A DNA stretch of 64,000 nucleotides from Isoetes taiwanensis (GCA_021234155.1 JAJEKV010000005.1:16538089-16602088); one strand, 5' to 3'. Positions 34,801 through 48,140 are shown, numbered from the stretch's first letter. Translations and numbers: made by a program. Notes: a model not told the origin generated them from the letters alone.

Positions 34801-37800
34801 TGGCTCAATGCGACTGTATTAAACTGGGGCCAATATTCACAATTGGAAATGCATCCACGTGTTTATTTTCTAAACAATTTTTTTTAACTTATAGTCATGA
34901 ATTGCCTATTCTTGGTAAATTCAGAGAATTCCAACCCTTCTTAATTGTTAGGATCCTCTTTCACACCTCTCCCTTTGTCGAATTTTTCTTTTCATTATCT
35001 CTGATTTTTTCTCCAGGCCTTTTTCCTCTTAAATGGCTTTTCTTAAAAATTCTAAAAAGGAAAAAAACTCTAAAACCCTAAATATCAGTCCCATTTCAAT
35101 TCTGCACCAGTTTATGCTGCTTACTCCCGCTCAAAGAGGTGATCTCCTTCTTCAATTGGGTAATTTCAACAAAGATCCCTCTGGCTTTCTTAAATTTGGT
35201 GACTTTACTGATCTAAATTACAATCTCAGCAAATGGTATACTCCCTTTGTTTGATGACAATGGTGTTCTTATGCAAGCTGTAAGAAGGCTTGCAGCCCAA
35301 ATCCACTCTGATCTGAACCTGCAAATGAACTCGACCGCCTCAAATGGATGACCCCGCCATCTGGCTATGCTTTCAAAGGTATGAAATTTCAATCACCTTT
35401 GATTGCTTCTAGAATCCAAGTTCTTCAAAACAATGTTGTTATTGTTAAAGTTGATAGTGTCGACCTGAAAATTGAAAGGATGTGGGATCAACTTCTCAAA
35501 TTGCATAAAGGATTCATTATCAATTCCATTTACTAGCTCAATTATCCCTATATCATGATTGAGTGTGGTAACTCCAGAACTGCAAATTACTTCCTCAATA
35601 ATGGCAGGGTTATATGTGATTCTTTTCAATTATGGAGTCCAAATATGCCATTAGTCTTGGGAGATTATGCATTGCCTCAACTCCATCAATGGCTTAAATT
35701 CCATCTATTGGCAAGAAGAATGTTTCTCTTCTATTTTTAATTCCTTGGGAACATATATTGCCACAGATTTTTCCCCATACAGGCCTCCCAAATGCTATGT
35801 CCAAATTGACCTCCAAAACTATGTCAACTTCCATTTCCTTCATTGATTACTTTGGCTCCCTTCAATTAAGATGGATTGGTCTTCCATGTATTTGCCTGAA
35901 ATGCAATTCTAGACATCTTGTTTACACAGGCTACTCTCAAGGTTTTAATCATTCTATAGAATGCAAGGATACTCTTGTCAATAAGCAAGCTGACAAACAA
36001 GCAGATAGTGGACAATTCACAATTATGGATCAGCTTGGTAATGAGTCTAGTTCCAAACAGAAAAACCATGAAGAGAATACTGAAGAAAATACTTTGTATC
36101 CAAGATAAAGTAGAAATATAAATGGCAGTTTTTAAAAGGATTCAGAGGAAGAAGCAATGAAACATGAGAAGGAAAACAACAAGGTTGAATGGGATCTCAA
36201 GGAGCAGTCATCTGGATTTTCCTCCCTAACACAACCCCCTGTTAAAATCTTTGTTCTTAACAGGGGAATTGGGTCCAGGGGTCTTGTTGGTACATCGACC
36301 AATAATAAGAAAGGCATGCAAGCCAACTACAAAAGTGTGGCAACTAAGAATAATTCCAATATCCTCAGAAACATAAAACACAACAGAAGATTATTAACGG
36401 GAAAGGCTCCTATGGTTGTTGATATTTCTGCTCTTCACAATACATAACAATTAAGGGAATCAACTATAGTCTATTGGGATGAAAAACCCCAATAAAGATC
36501 TAACTTCAAGGGAAAATGAAGAGCTTCCAACAATGGAGAATGAGATTCCATTAATTATAGAAAAGAAAAGCGAAAAAGGCGACTTGATTATTTCAAAGCC
36601 ATCAAACGAGCTTCAGCAGATATCTTCTAGAACATCTGAAAATTCTAATAAACAGATTTCTTCTTCAAAAGCAAAGGGCATTAATGACAACACAATTAAC
36701 ATCAACACTGCAAATGGTTTCCCAGAAAAGGTTCTCTGCTCCAATAATTTCAACATTTTAACTGACTTAAATGATGATTTTTGTGCAGATACAGATGAGC
36801 CAAAGGCTTTGTATATCGAATTCAATACTCCTGTTGTAACTTCTAAGTGTATGAACTCGGCCATACCTTCCATTATTCAACCATTACCTGACCTCATTGA
36901 CCTCCCCTCTGAACCTCAATCTCACCTCAATACTCCCATTGACATGAATCAAGTGTGTGTTTCCCAAGATATTGCACTCCAAGTGGCTGAATTGCAGGAA
37001 GAGCTAGAAGGACAAGCAAAAAATGACACTATTAATATTGTGAACAATGCTCAGTTGGACAGCACCACAAGTTTGAATAGAACATTTGACACATATTATG
37101 AAATTAGAGATCACACTAACCAAGCAGAGAATTCGAGAAGTGAATCAGATACACACTCATGATACTAAAACACACTCATGATACTAAAACAGAGATGGTT
37201 CCTAACACTCAAGGCATGTCCATTCTAAATAACAATCCATGCTGCAATGAGGCTCAACAATTGGAAAAGCTTAATTCCAGGCAAGATCTTACTTCTCCTC
37301 CCTCAAAAAATCTAGATATTAATAATTCTCATATTTCTAAAATGTTTGACTGTTGTAAATCTAAATTTTGGGAATGTTGTCATGATTCTGGCCCTATAGA
37401 AAATATCAAAGAGAATGTAAACCCTAACTTAGATTGGGAAGAGGATGTTTTCTTTGACAAGGTCCTTGACTGTGAGTTGGATTGTGATCCGGATCTCAGC
37501 AATATAGTTGCACCTATGGATAAGTCCAAAAATATAAAATCCAAAAAACTCTCTCAAAAAAAAAAAAAAAAAAAAAAAAAGACCTTTGGGACCTCTATCA
37601 ACACCAGAAATAGATCAAATAGAAAGACAAGAAGTCACTCCTAATCTCTCTGATTGCATCCCTTCCTTGTTTACATCTCATGAAGATCATGTCCTGGAAC
37701 TTAAGGGGGATAAAAGGACCCCTCAAGAGGAGGCATGCTATTGCACAAATTAGACAATCTAATGCAGGTATTACCTTATTGCAAGAGCTTACATTACCCT

Positions 37801-39575
37801 CTTTTGAGTGCTCAAACTTAGCTGATTAGATTTTACCTGGAAATTCTTCCATTTGGATTGATGCATTGGAACCTCTGGGGGCCTTTGCATTATTTGGAAA
37901 AGTTTGAATCATATCTCTCACTATAATAGTCCTTGCAGATCTTGGCAAGCTATCAGTTTCTCTTTTAAAGGTAATGATTTTGGGATTATAGATATTTATG
38001 CCTCAACTAACCAAAATCTAGAGAGATCTTATGGCCTCAAATTGACAGCTGGATTCAAGTGCAGAATATTCAATGCTGGATTTTAGCATGGGATTTTAAT
38101 AACACCCCTTCTTGGGATCTAAGAATTCCACCACTGAGAAAAATTGTTGGAACAGGCTTTTGGATAATCATTTATTTTATCATATCCCTTTCACTGCCAA
38201 ATTTACATTGTCCAATGTTTAAATGGCAAGAATAGAGTTTTCTGTGCCTCTTGATGTAATTTATGTCTCTAATTTGAATAACCCTTTCTGGGATAATTGC
38301 TTGGTCACTAGTGATGACGTACTTCCATTTCTAACCACCAGCCACAGTTCTTGTCCACCAAGCATGAGTCAATTTTCAAAAGGCAAGGTAATACTCCCTT
38401 TAAACTCAATTGCTCCCTTGACAAGTTCTGTTCAGATTTTAGAGAATTATATTCTAGCCTTCCGAGTGTTAGTGTGATTAGCAATCACCCCATGAAGGAT
38501 TTCTATGCAAACATCAAAGCTTCAAAATTCTGGATAAAAGGTTGGGCAAAAAATCTCCATAACCAAAAGCTTGAGGAAAAAAATAAATACATGCTAGAAA
38601 TCAAACAGGTTAGAATTCAGCTATAGAATGATCCTCTAAATCTTAACTTGCATCTTTTGGAAGGTAATCTAGAATTAGCCATTCAAGTCATTGAAGAGAT
38701 TGAAGCTAAGGGGGCTGCTATAAGATGCTGGATAAGGGGAATTCTAAGTTCTTTTTTCGAGTGGCCAAGAATAGAACATTAAAATCTAATATCTCCTCTG
38801 TTGTCAATGATCAAGATGTTGTTCTAGATACTCTTTCTGACATCTCTTCTTACTTGACAAAAAATTTAGAGACTCATTTTCTGTCAATACTAGATTTGCC
38901 AACAATTACACAAAGAATTCTTCTAATCCTTCCAAAGCTGATGAGTTTATCAAGATGGTCGATGCACTGCCTAAACCTGTGATCTCTCCTATGAAGAATA
39001 ATCTGAGTGATCTTCCTAATGAATCTGAGGTTTTATCTACTCTTAAATCTTTTGCAAAAGGCAAGAGCCTGGATCCCGATGGCATACCCAGAATTTTATT
39101 TGCAATAGAGTTAATCCTATTTCTCCAAATATTACTACCACGAGGAAAGGCGTATTTCTATGTAAATTTGCTACTCTTTTGATGGCTACTTCCCTCGTGG
39201 TAATAGACCCATCAGAGGGCTTTGGATTGGGGAAAACACACCTTCTTCACCAACCTTCACCACCACTTTTCCTATCTGAATACCTACAAGTTCTGACAAA
39301 TCATATTTTATTATGGCTACATCGTGGCTTGAAGACATCTCAGGACCTAAGCTTATGCTAGTCCTAAATTTTCAATGGTGGAAATATTCGAGACAATTAC
39401 TACTCCTTTTACTAATATGCTGCTCAAATATAATGTTATCTCCTTTGTTATTACAACTCTTAAAGGAAATGGTATTTTGATTCCTTTCTGGATCATTTAC
39501 TTGTTCCTTATGTTGCTACTTTTTATTTTATAATTAATGGAAAAGATATCTCACTCTCAAAGAAAAAAAACACTG
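34801..39575 (+). pseudogene. Decayed plus-strand LINE with ORF1 and ORF2 remnants
   Basis: ORF1 begins at 35033 (MAFLKNSKKEKNSKTLNIS). A DUF4283-like stretch lies at 35348-35740, broken by stops. A zinc-knuckle-like GLPCICLKCNSRHLVY lies near 35878. A long hydrophilic tail runs over 36157-37644 and ends in a poly-Lys tract coded by the A-run at 37556-37580. ORF2 opens at 37680 with MKIMSWNLRGIKGPLKRR and LLQELT, the AP-endonuclease start with its catalytic Glu. MLDKGNSKFFFRVAKNR (38725) and KSFAKGKSLDPDGIPRILF (about 39040-39110) mark the entry to the reverse transcriptase. After that the RT is missing, and about 200 bases later the likely 3' end has an A-run (39562-39570). Several stops and shifts; it cannot function. 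Confidence 0.8.
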
Positions 39576-40560
39576 AAAACTTGGGCTGCTCTTCCTAATA
39601 ATGTCCGTTGTGTGCTCTATGAGATCCCGGGTGGGATGTAGGCCATAGAGCATATGGGGAGGACGAGGAGGAGGTACTGGGATGATAGATGCAGCCTGGG
39701 GGGGATGAAGATGTGAACTTTGTGGATGTTGAGGAGGAAGACTATAGGCCTATTGCTCCCACTGATGAAGTGGGCGCTGATTTTATTGCATTAGACCTGG
39801 CTGATTACACTATGGCTGTGGGCTGATTTTGTTTTCTGGAAATTACTGTCTATATGATTTCTGTTATGGTTAGTATAGTAGATTTGAGTGATTGCATATG
39901 TGTGATGCATGGGAATAGCCCCCGACCCTTTAGGGGAAGGACATGCCTATGGTTTGCACTCTGTGCGGGTTCGATTCTCCTGGCCTATTTTGTGTGATGC
40001 GACCTCTTGTTTGTTCGACGGCATGGAGGCTTTATAAGGCAGCCAACAACAGACACGTACGTCAGATATAGCTTCGAGTCAACAATCGATATTGGCTGAT
40101 TTTCCATGGTTCGGATGACCCTAAAAAATAGAGCCATATAATGTTTGACCCTGTCAAACACCTGCATGAGGGGTCCAGATCTTGCATCGTGGCATAACCT
40201 ATGGGATATGCCCCAATCTGAGGGCCCAGAATTTAGGATACAACCATCCATCAACAATCTTATACATGTTTGAGATGGGCATACTACAATATTTCTTTTC
40301 ATCATCATTGAAAGAACGTTTATATAGTATCTACGCCCATGTATATTTAAATATGATGCTATCTATACATGGTATCTTGAATGGGAGTTCTTGCAAATAT
40401 ATATCAAGTTAAATAAGTTCTTTACTTATTTTCGCCATAAATCAAATTTGAAGTTAAAAATGTGATGAAAGCCTCATACCTATTCAACAACATATGCTAA
40501 GTACAAAAAACTAAATTTAAACAATGCTTAAAAGAAACTACTCAAAAAATACTTCAACTT
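39576..40560. other. No gene recognised; may include the copia 3' LTR
   Basis: This lies where the 3' LTR of the minus-strand copia element should be, but no copy of the sequence next to the primer site could be found. A short acidic frame (39705-39830: NFVDVEEEDYRPIAPTDEVG) has no family. GCGGGTTCGATTCTCC at 39966-39981 looks like a pol III B-box, but no A-box precedes it. Confidence 0.35.
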
Positions 40561-41459
40561 AGACTTAGCCTTCATGAAATGTAATTGCATCAAACTGGAA
40601 TCATCTCCAACTCTTCAATACATTTATGGAATCTTTTCTTCGGAAGTGGTTTAGTGAACATATCTGATGTCATAAGATGTGCGCTGAGATGTTGGATGTC
40701 TACCTTCCCTTCATCTACTTTTTCTCTGCTAAAATGGAACTGAGTCTCGGTATGTTTTGCCTTAGTAAAGTTGTTGGGATACTTTACTAGGGTCATTGTT
40801 GCCTCATTGAGGATCAAAGTTGGCCCTGCTTAGTCTACGCTTATTTCTTTCAAAAGTCTTTTGAGCACAGCTGCACAAGTTGCCATATACTTTACTAATT
40901 GTTGTAGCCTTTTGTTTTTTGTTGCACCACCAACTGACAACTCCCCCTTACAGTTGAAAACAGAAGCCAATGCGAGATTTTCGAGTAGCAATCTCTCCTG
41001 CATGATCAGCATCAAGATGACCAGATAAAAGAAGTGTGCTAGAATATGTACCTTGGCAACAAATCCCGAGCTGAGGAATGGCTTTGAGGTACCTAAGGAT
41101 GCGTTTCACAACCCCGCCAAAGAAGGACCGACTTTCCATGAATTGACTTACGCAATCACACTCTCTCTCATGTCGTGACGAGTACAAACCATAAAATGCA
41201 TGAGTGAACCTATAATGCTTCGGTAGGGCACACCCAAAGTGTCTACGGTATTGTTCTTAACAGGGAATTCAAATGTTAAGGAGCAATTAACATACGGAGT
41301 GCCTACATCTCGGCATGAGTCCATCTTGCATTTATGGAGAAGAGAAGCAATACCCTTGGACTAATGAAGCTGCAATGGTGTGAGCAACTCCGGCCCCGAG
41401 AACTTGCATGCCTAAAAAAAAATACTTCAGCTCACCAAGATCTATCATGTGGAACTTTT

Positions 41460-41552
41460 TTTTTTTTTTTTGAAGAACTGTGTCATCAATATATTAAAAG
41501 AATGGTAATGTTACAAAGCAAGTGAGGAGGAAAGAGAACTGCCCCAAAGAGA
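41460..41552 (-). mobile_element. 93-base LINE 3'-end insertion inside the copia RT
   Basis: Extreme 5'-truncated LINE copy. Poly(T), then the tail phrase shared with the LINE at 12042 (two differences in about 80 bases). It is flanked by CTATCATGTGGAACTTTT at 41442-41459 and 41553-41570. Without it, the RT reading FHMIDLGELKYFFLGMQV becomes continuous. It therefore post-dates the copia insertion. Confidence 0.9.
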
Positions 41553-44500
41553 CTATCATGTGGAACTTTTGAGCAAGGCTTGCCTTCATTTGCTGCATCA
41601 AGGACTCACATTGATGCTAATATAAGATCATCTATATAGAGTACAACAAGAAGAAGATTAGTGCCATGCCTCTAACATATACATTCCAATCGGCAATGCC
41701 CTCGCTAAAACCATGAGATGTAAAGAATGCATGGATAGTTTTGTGCCACAAATCGAGGGATCGCTTAAGCCCATAGATGGCCCGATTAAGTTTACAAACC
41801 TGTGCTTCTCTCCCTGGAATCTAATATCCTGGTGGTTGCTTCATGTAAACTTCACCATCAAGCTTGCCATGCAAAAATGCAGACTTCACATAGTCAAGAT
41901 CCAGGGCGACAGCCAAGGCAAGCGTAATGCGCACAGATGTGAGTCTTGCTACAGGGGTGCAAAGGTCTCATTATAGTCAATTCTAACCTTTTGTGAACAA
42001 CCTCGAGCAACTAGCCTTGCTTTATATCGAGACACCTGATTGTTTTCGTCATACTTGAGTTTGTATACCCACTTGCTAGATATGGCTCTTCTCCTTGCTG
42101 GCAAATCACACAAGGTCCACATGTGATTCTCAAGTAAGGAGTTGAACTCCTCGTCCATAGCTTGCTTCCAAGAAGGATGCTCTTGACTAGTGAGAGCGTC
42201 ATGAAGGTCTGAGGTTCTTCAGCTAAAGCAGCACTGTGGAAGACAATGTAAGAAGAACTTTTAGGCTTTTTCTTTCAAGGTAGGACAACATCCTATCCGT
42301 AACCTTGAGAGCCCTGTCAGACCTGCGTGCTGCATGCTCAGCCAATGCAACTTCGGGCTCGAATTTAGATTCAAAGGGGAGGTCAACTTCATCCATGGGA
42401 AGGTCTGCATCAAGGACTTCATCTGTATCAGAATCCGAGTCTGATGTGTCTCCATCAAGATGGAAAGATGGCAGAGGATCGAAATCCAAAGAATGGCCAC
42501 AGAAGCCAATGCTGAGCTGTGCCTGATGATCATCTTATTGGTGAGGGGAACATACAGCTTGTAGGCTTTGACAGTACAGTATCATCGTAACCTACGAACA
42601 TACACGGAATAGATCGAGCAGAAAGCTTACCATGTTTCCTTTCAGATATGGAGAGATTGGCATAGGCAGTACATCCAAAAATCGTGAGACTATCTACTGA
42701 AGGCTTGAAACCAAACCATGCTTCCTCAAAAACACAATCAGAAACAGCTTTGGTTGAAACTCGATTAATAAGAAAGACTACTGTACTAGCTACTTTAGCC
42801 CAGAACTTATAAGAAATGCCTTTAGAAAGAATCATAGAGCAAGCACATTCTAGGACAGTGCGATGTTTTTGCTCGACAATACCATTTTGCTAATATTCAT
42901 GGGCCACCGATGTTTCATGATAGATGCCTTCTCCTGTAAGGAATTCTCTAAATTCACCATTTATGAATTCTCCCCCTTGGTCATTTCTAATACATTTGAC
43001 CTTTCTTTCTTTGAAGTTTTCTGCCAGAGCTTTCCAGACTTTGAAATGACCAAATACTTCATTTTTCTTGTGCATGAAATAGATCCAATTCTTTCTAGTG
43101 AAATCATCAATGATAAGTAAGAAATACCTGGAACCTCCAATGGATTTGACTTGAGATGGGCCCCAAACATCCATATGCACCAGATCAAGAGCATTGGATG
43201 CTCAATTAACCTTGTGTTTCTTGTGGGCTTTTCTGCTGAGTTTTCCCAAAGCACAACCTTCACAAATGCCATTTGGGACTGAAACATGTCTGTAACAAAA
43301 TTTTGGTCTTTCATTTTCTTTAAGCAACTAAAAATTAGCATGCCCAAGCCTCTCATGCCATATTTGATTTGGATCAGTGCTTATTGCATTTTGAGATGGA
43401 AAGCAAGTTAACTTCCAAATCAGGGACATATAATGTCTCTTTAAGACAGATGTTGCCCGTGGGCAATTCAAGGGTTACTAGACCTTTGCCTTTAATTTTT
43501 AGTCAACACCAGGGCATGGAGCTTAGCTGGGAGATCTTCCCCATGTTCTTCAGGCAAGCCCCGAACCACAATGTTGTTATTGAAACTTTCTTCCAGGGAA
43601 ATAAAGGCATCCCTTTTTACAAGTCATATGATCGCTTACAGGAGAGTCAAGGTACCAAGTGCCTTGCGAAATTTCTGCAACCTCTCCATGATGAAGCATA
43701 TCCCATTCAGATTACACGAAAGCATCATTTTATCTGTTGTGCATCTGATCACAGTCATGGTGTTCAGATGAATCCAAACGATGCAAGCAACTAGTACATT
43801 ATGGATTCCCATGGCGCATAATAAACCACTTTGTTTCATTTTATAACTCAAATTCCTCTGCAGCAATAAAAAGCATGTGCAACAGAAACTAGTGATCCAC
43901 TGCTTGAGGAGTAATCTGATTTGCCAGATTCACTGCTATCTTCACTCTCCCGAGATGCTCTATGCCTTTGAACCTCCTCCTTCTTTTTCTTTGGTTCTTC
44001 TTTCTCTAATATCATCTGTTGGCACGCCCATTTAAGTTGGACGTGCTCACATGGACCTATTAAGTTCTTTACATTGTTATAGCTTGAAGGTAATCCTAGT
44101 AACAATGCGCCTACAATTAAATCATCCTTGATGCCCTTTTCCACTCCCTTCGCTTGAGTGTCACGCTTTGATCTTGGAGATATACTCCTCGACTAATGCA
44201 CACTTCTTTAACTTGGCAGTAAAGATTGTTGCGTACAAGTTAGCTTGCTGAGAAAAGTGCTTTCTCTTGTAAATTGCAACCAATTGATCCCAGACAACCT
44301 TAGCACTTTTGGCTGCTTTGAGCAATCATAGTGTCATCAAGGTATCGCGATCATGCGCTTCATTGCCTCTCGCTCTCTACAACCACTTTAGCGTATCTTG
44401 CTTTTCACATCGTTCTCCCTGTCTAATGCTTCAAACTTGCCTTCAGCTTAGCATTTCCTTTTGAGGTTGAGACGACAGTGGGGGATGATACCTTTGGTCG

Positions 44501-44653
44501 TGGTTCATTATTAGACACGATGTGCCATAGCCCTTTAGCTGATAGCTTCCTCCGAACTTTTATGAACCCATAGAACTCGTTAGAGTGTGATAACTTTTCG
44601 ATCCTTTCCATATCCTCTGAGTTTGATTGATGCACTTGCTCACAAGGATCGTT

Positions 44654-44667
44654 CTGCTCTGATACCA
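44654..44667 (-). other. Copia primer-binding site
   Basis: On the minus strand TGGTATCAGAGCAG, complementary to the 3' end of initiator Met-tRNA as in most plant copia elements. It is separated by TTA from an LTR end ...TTTTGCA at 44671. Confidence 0.85.
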
Positions 44668-44670
44668 TAA

Positions 44671-45000
44671 TGCAAAACAGAAACTGAACACGAAAAGCTC
44701 TTTTCTATGGGCGCTCGTATATCGAGTCCGGGATTCGGTGTTTCTGGACATTTTGCCCCTGGTGTTTCTGGACGTCCAGAAACACCCAATGCATGCCCAT
44801 CCGCTGGTCCATGCATGCATCGATGCCCAGGACGCCCGAGGATCCATGTATCCCGGCCATCTTCAACCGCGCAACTGAACCGCGCGGTTTTTTGTCCAGA
44901 AACACCACTGATGTTTTTGAAGGCAGTTGGAGAGTTGGACGTGACACTTTTTTTTTGACTTGTAATCGTGGAAAGGTCCCCCTCAGTGACTTGTTTGTGC
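44671..45000 (-). repeat. Copia 5' LTR region with AAACACC motifs
   Basis: The LTR must extend rightward from 44671; its far end was not found. At 44740-44905 it carries at least four CCAGAAACACC motifs in both orientations, repeated ATGCATGC words, and GCGCGGTTnAnnnGCGCGGTT. The block 44700-44965 is matched in inverse orientation at 56070-56320, which may be a fragment of a related LTR. Confidence 0.6.
44761..44786. repeat. Perfect 26-bp palindrome
   Basis: GGTGTTTCTGGAC followed at once by its exact inverse complement: two AAACACC motifs fused head to head. In the 56-kb relative the same place has diverged (near 56248-56268) and is no longer palindromic. Confidence 0.9.
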
Positions 45001-46099
45001 ACAGTGCATTCAATGAATCTGGTGGTGGTATTTCCATCCCAAGGTTGGTGGGTTTCCTACCAATTCAAACTAATTGGGGATCTTTGCCGTTACCACGTAA
45101 AACCAAATCCCGGCCCTGCTCGAAAGATCCATTGGAGCCGCCGTTCCGGGCTGCATGGAGGCAGAGGATAATGGCGCCCGTAGGAGAACGTAAGGTTATA
45201 TAGAGGTTGACATTGGGTTTAATTTTAGCAAAGGTGGCAAATCTTTGTAACTTAGTAATTTTGTCTTCCGTGACTTTTTTGCATCTCCCTGCTCAAGATC
45301 CCCATCTGTATTTTCGAGACCCAATTTGCAATAGAGATAGAGCAGCATTCTGTTGTGTAACTAACCTACCCCGACAAAGAAACTATTCCAAAGGCATGCA
45401 TGCTATATCCCCACAAACATGTGGTGCAAGATTTCGCGGAAGGAAGGGGGCGTAATTTGCCGGTGCAACACCAACTTCGAGAAGCGTGGATCTCTGGGTA
45501 GAGAAGAGGATCCGCAAGAAAAGAGTCACCAAAATGCCCACCTTAAAATAACCAAGTAAGTGAATTGATTTGTCATTCGGGCCATTTGATTCATGGAATT
45601 TCAACCCAAGTGAACCGAACTTATTTCTCAAATTGTAACTTAGCTAACCGAACAACTATTTCAATTGTAGCTACTGCAGCAGCTATGGCCCCGAAGATTA
45701 TCATGAACGCTTCTGGAGGTCAAAGATAAAACAACCCGAGCCTCTAATTGTCAAGAAAAGAAGAAGAATCCTTCCTACTCAAGGAGACAGAGAAGAGGAA
45801 TGAGTATTAGGCGAGGTTGCGTGCCACTTTCAGTGAAGTAGTTGTATTTGAGGCCTGATATATGTAAAATTACATACTACGAGATGAGGCACATTGATAA
45901 TCAAGAGAAAGTCCGCCATGGAATTGAGGATCCCCAATGCGCAAGAACAAGGCATGATGTAGCTCCATGGCTCTCAAAGGGTAAGAAGGCTTGGGCCTAC
46001 CAACATTTGCTTCATAACCACACTCCCCAAGAGGTCTTCCACAACACGAGGAACAATGGGAGATAGAAAAGAGGATGGATCCCAATGCCCCCAAGAACA
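45001..46099. other. No gene recognised
   Basis: May contain the rest of the copia LTR and the 5' part of the MULE. A plus ORF at 45842-46066 shows no clear family. Confidence 0.35.
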
Positions 46100-47565
46100 G
46101 AGATGCATTCTTAGCCATGGATGATTTATATAATTTGTCCCGCAAGCTGGCTGCTGACACGTGGATGCTGCACAAGAATGTGGCCGCAAGTGTTAGGACG
46201 GGTTGATTTACATCCGTAATATGTGTTCATGTATCGAGGGAGTCCCTTTCACATTGGGCATCATCACACCGCTCCAAATGAAGATCCCGAGCATGGAAGG
46301 GGAATGTCAGAGCTTTAGATTCAACCTTCAAGACCAATGACCACCGCTACACCTTTATACCTTGCTAGTTTATGACACGATGGAAATGGTGTCCCTCAAG
46401 TGTTTGGGTTCTATCCTCTAGTGCCACCGAGGAGGACATCCATCCTTGGTTGATTGCAATGAAGAACCGCATACATAGGGAAGACCCAACTTGGGAACCT
46501 GTGATGCTTCATTGTAGATGATGCACCTGGCTGAAATCAATGCCTTGAAAGATGTTTGGGTCCAAACCAAAATTCAGTTGTGTATTTGGTATGTTCAAGA
46601 AACCGATGAAGTTGCTTTTAAAGCTCGTGGAAGAACAAGAAGGTGAGGGGGGGAAATGTTTAAGGAACTCTACGGTCATATTATGTATGCCACTAAAGTA
46701 GATATTGACCCAAGAAGGACTAGTGATTATGTGGAAGCATGCACCAAAGAGGCCAAGAAGTTGTTGGATGAATTCAAGGAAAAGTACAAGATGTGGAAGA
46801 GGGTTGTGAGGTATATGAACCGAGTTTGGACCAATAACATCACACATTGATAATTGCCACAAGGATGTATCCACATGCTAACCAAGAGACTAATGTTGGT
46901 ATAGAGTCCTACCATTCGCATATCAAGAGGAGATTAGGGGTATCCAAGCATGCCTTGAGAGGAAGGAGAATAGATTGGCTCATTTACATGCTCACAGGTG
47001 TATTACAAACTCACTTGTCCTTTGATAGGTTCATGAAGGAGTCGGGTTTAAAACCAACAAGAGACAGGAGCACATAGTTGAAACCGCCATCATAGGTGCT
47101 CGAGAACTTCCGGATGTAGTCAAGCTAGATGGCTGAACTTCAAGGAGGGAGAGCCGAGGTGTGAGTCAAAACATGGACAATCGGGATGATAACCGAGGTT
47201 TTGCCTTTTACTTAGTGGATGTTGCACATGAACATTGGTCATCATGTGATTGTCCATGGGGTATGAAAGGGAATATATGCAAGCATCAAGTCAAGGTGAT
47301 CGATGATGTCCAAGTACAAAGAGGAAGACATTCTAAGGTTTTGTGGTACTCTACATGGTTCTCGTGTCATGGTCATCCAATCTAAGGTCCTTGTCGAGGC
47401 ATATGATGACACCATGCCTTCTTGGGAAGAGGGCCATGCACGTGAGTTGCATCCGATGATGAAGAATTGGATTGTAAAATTGGGGCTGGTTTGGAGTGAA
47501 AACCCCAAGGTGTTAGAGAGCATAGAGGGGAGACAATGGCAGTCTCAAGGAGACCATTGCTAGGA
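46100..47565 (+). pseudogene. Mutator-like (MULE) transposase with SWIM zinc finger, decayed
   Basis: Fragments in several frames keep the order of a plant MULE transposase. PFTLGIITPLQMK and HLYTLLVYD (46250-46375) precede the DDE core. CFIVDDAPG (46507-46533) carries the Asp-bearing strand. TKIQLCIWYVQETDE (46566-46610) is the following C/H segment. KELYGHIMYATKVDIDPRR comes next. GIESYHSHIKRRLGVSK and RRIDWLIYMLTGVLQTH (46880-47020) are typical of the C-terminal half. A SWIM finger, CDCPWGMKGNICKHQVKV (CxC...CxH), lies at about 47248-47301. Stops at 46145-46220 and repeated frame changes show decay. MULE transposases move DNA with 9-bp target duplications; no TIRs were located here. Confidence 0.8.
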
Positions 47566-48140
47566 GCCCCCCAGTGTATGTAATCAAGCTAGGTTCCTTT
47601 TAGCTGAACTTAGCAATAAGTCGGGCAAGGCTAAGTGAAAGTAGAAATGTCAATTTCATGGCACCGAAGTCTATCCATGGTACAAGACTTCAATGGGAAC
47701 ACCATTGCTAGACCAAGATTCTTTCGGAGAGCCACAAGAAGAGGAAGAAGAGGAGTTCACTTAGCGCTTTTCTCAAGGAATGCAAAGATCATATCACACG
47801 ATGTGAAGGTATTGCAATAATTCTAACACTCTCTTTGAAATTATTTCCTCTACTTCATGATAGTAATGTTAAGGGTAAATGCCATGTTGCTCTTAGGTGA
47901 TGGTGGAGGCAATGCTAAGGAGGTTCTCGATCATGGATGCCGCAGCTAGCATAAAGGGGTACATTGCTTGAATATTGCTTAAGATCATTAGTCATATGTG
48001 TGCTCCATCTTTTGATGACTTCTCGATAATTTGAAAGATATCAGAAGTTGTTCCTTTCTGATACATATGGATACATATGGATTTTCAATCCAATCTTGTC
48101 GTTAAGTAATCTTGCTGTTAAGTAACTTATGTTAAGTAAC
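47566..48140. other. No gene recognised
   Basis: Region between the MULE remnant and the AAACACC array; no domain seen. The frame at 47635-47820 is Arg-rich and may be a MULE tail. Confidence 0.3.

Larger units (their letters stand above)
40575..44671 (-). pseudogene. Ty1-copia retrotransposon, decayed, with primer-binding site
   Basis: Minus-strand order: primer-binding site (TGGTATCAGAGCAG on the minus strand, 44667-44654, matching initiator Met-tRNA); Gag with LSAKGLWHIVSN (44560-44520) and a UBN2-like segment at 44144-43848; pre-integrase GKGLVTLELPTGNICLKETL (about 43500) and ICEGCALGKLSRKAHKK (43280-43210); integrase core at 43180-42890 (DVWGPSQVKSIGGSRYFLLI...DQGGEFINGEF); RT start at 42158-41949 (WVYKLKYDENNQVSRYKARL); the catalytic YIDD at about 41637; RNase H at 41187-40950 (VKRILRYLKAIPQLGICC, DADHAGE); and the end MTSDMFTKPLPKKRFHK (about 40670). 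Many stops and shifts. Confidence 0.88.

Noticed and set aside
39960-39990. B-box-like GGGTTCGATTC as evidence for a tRNA or SINE
   Set aside because: No A-box at the right distance, no cloverleaf, no poly(A) end.
44707-45203. Overlapping ORFs on both strands near the copia LTR
   Set aside because: They run through LTR and AAACACC repeat sequence with no domain.
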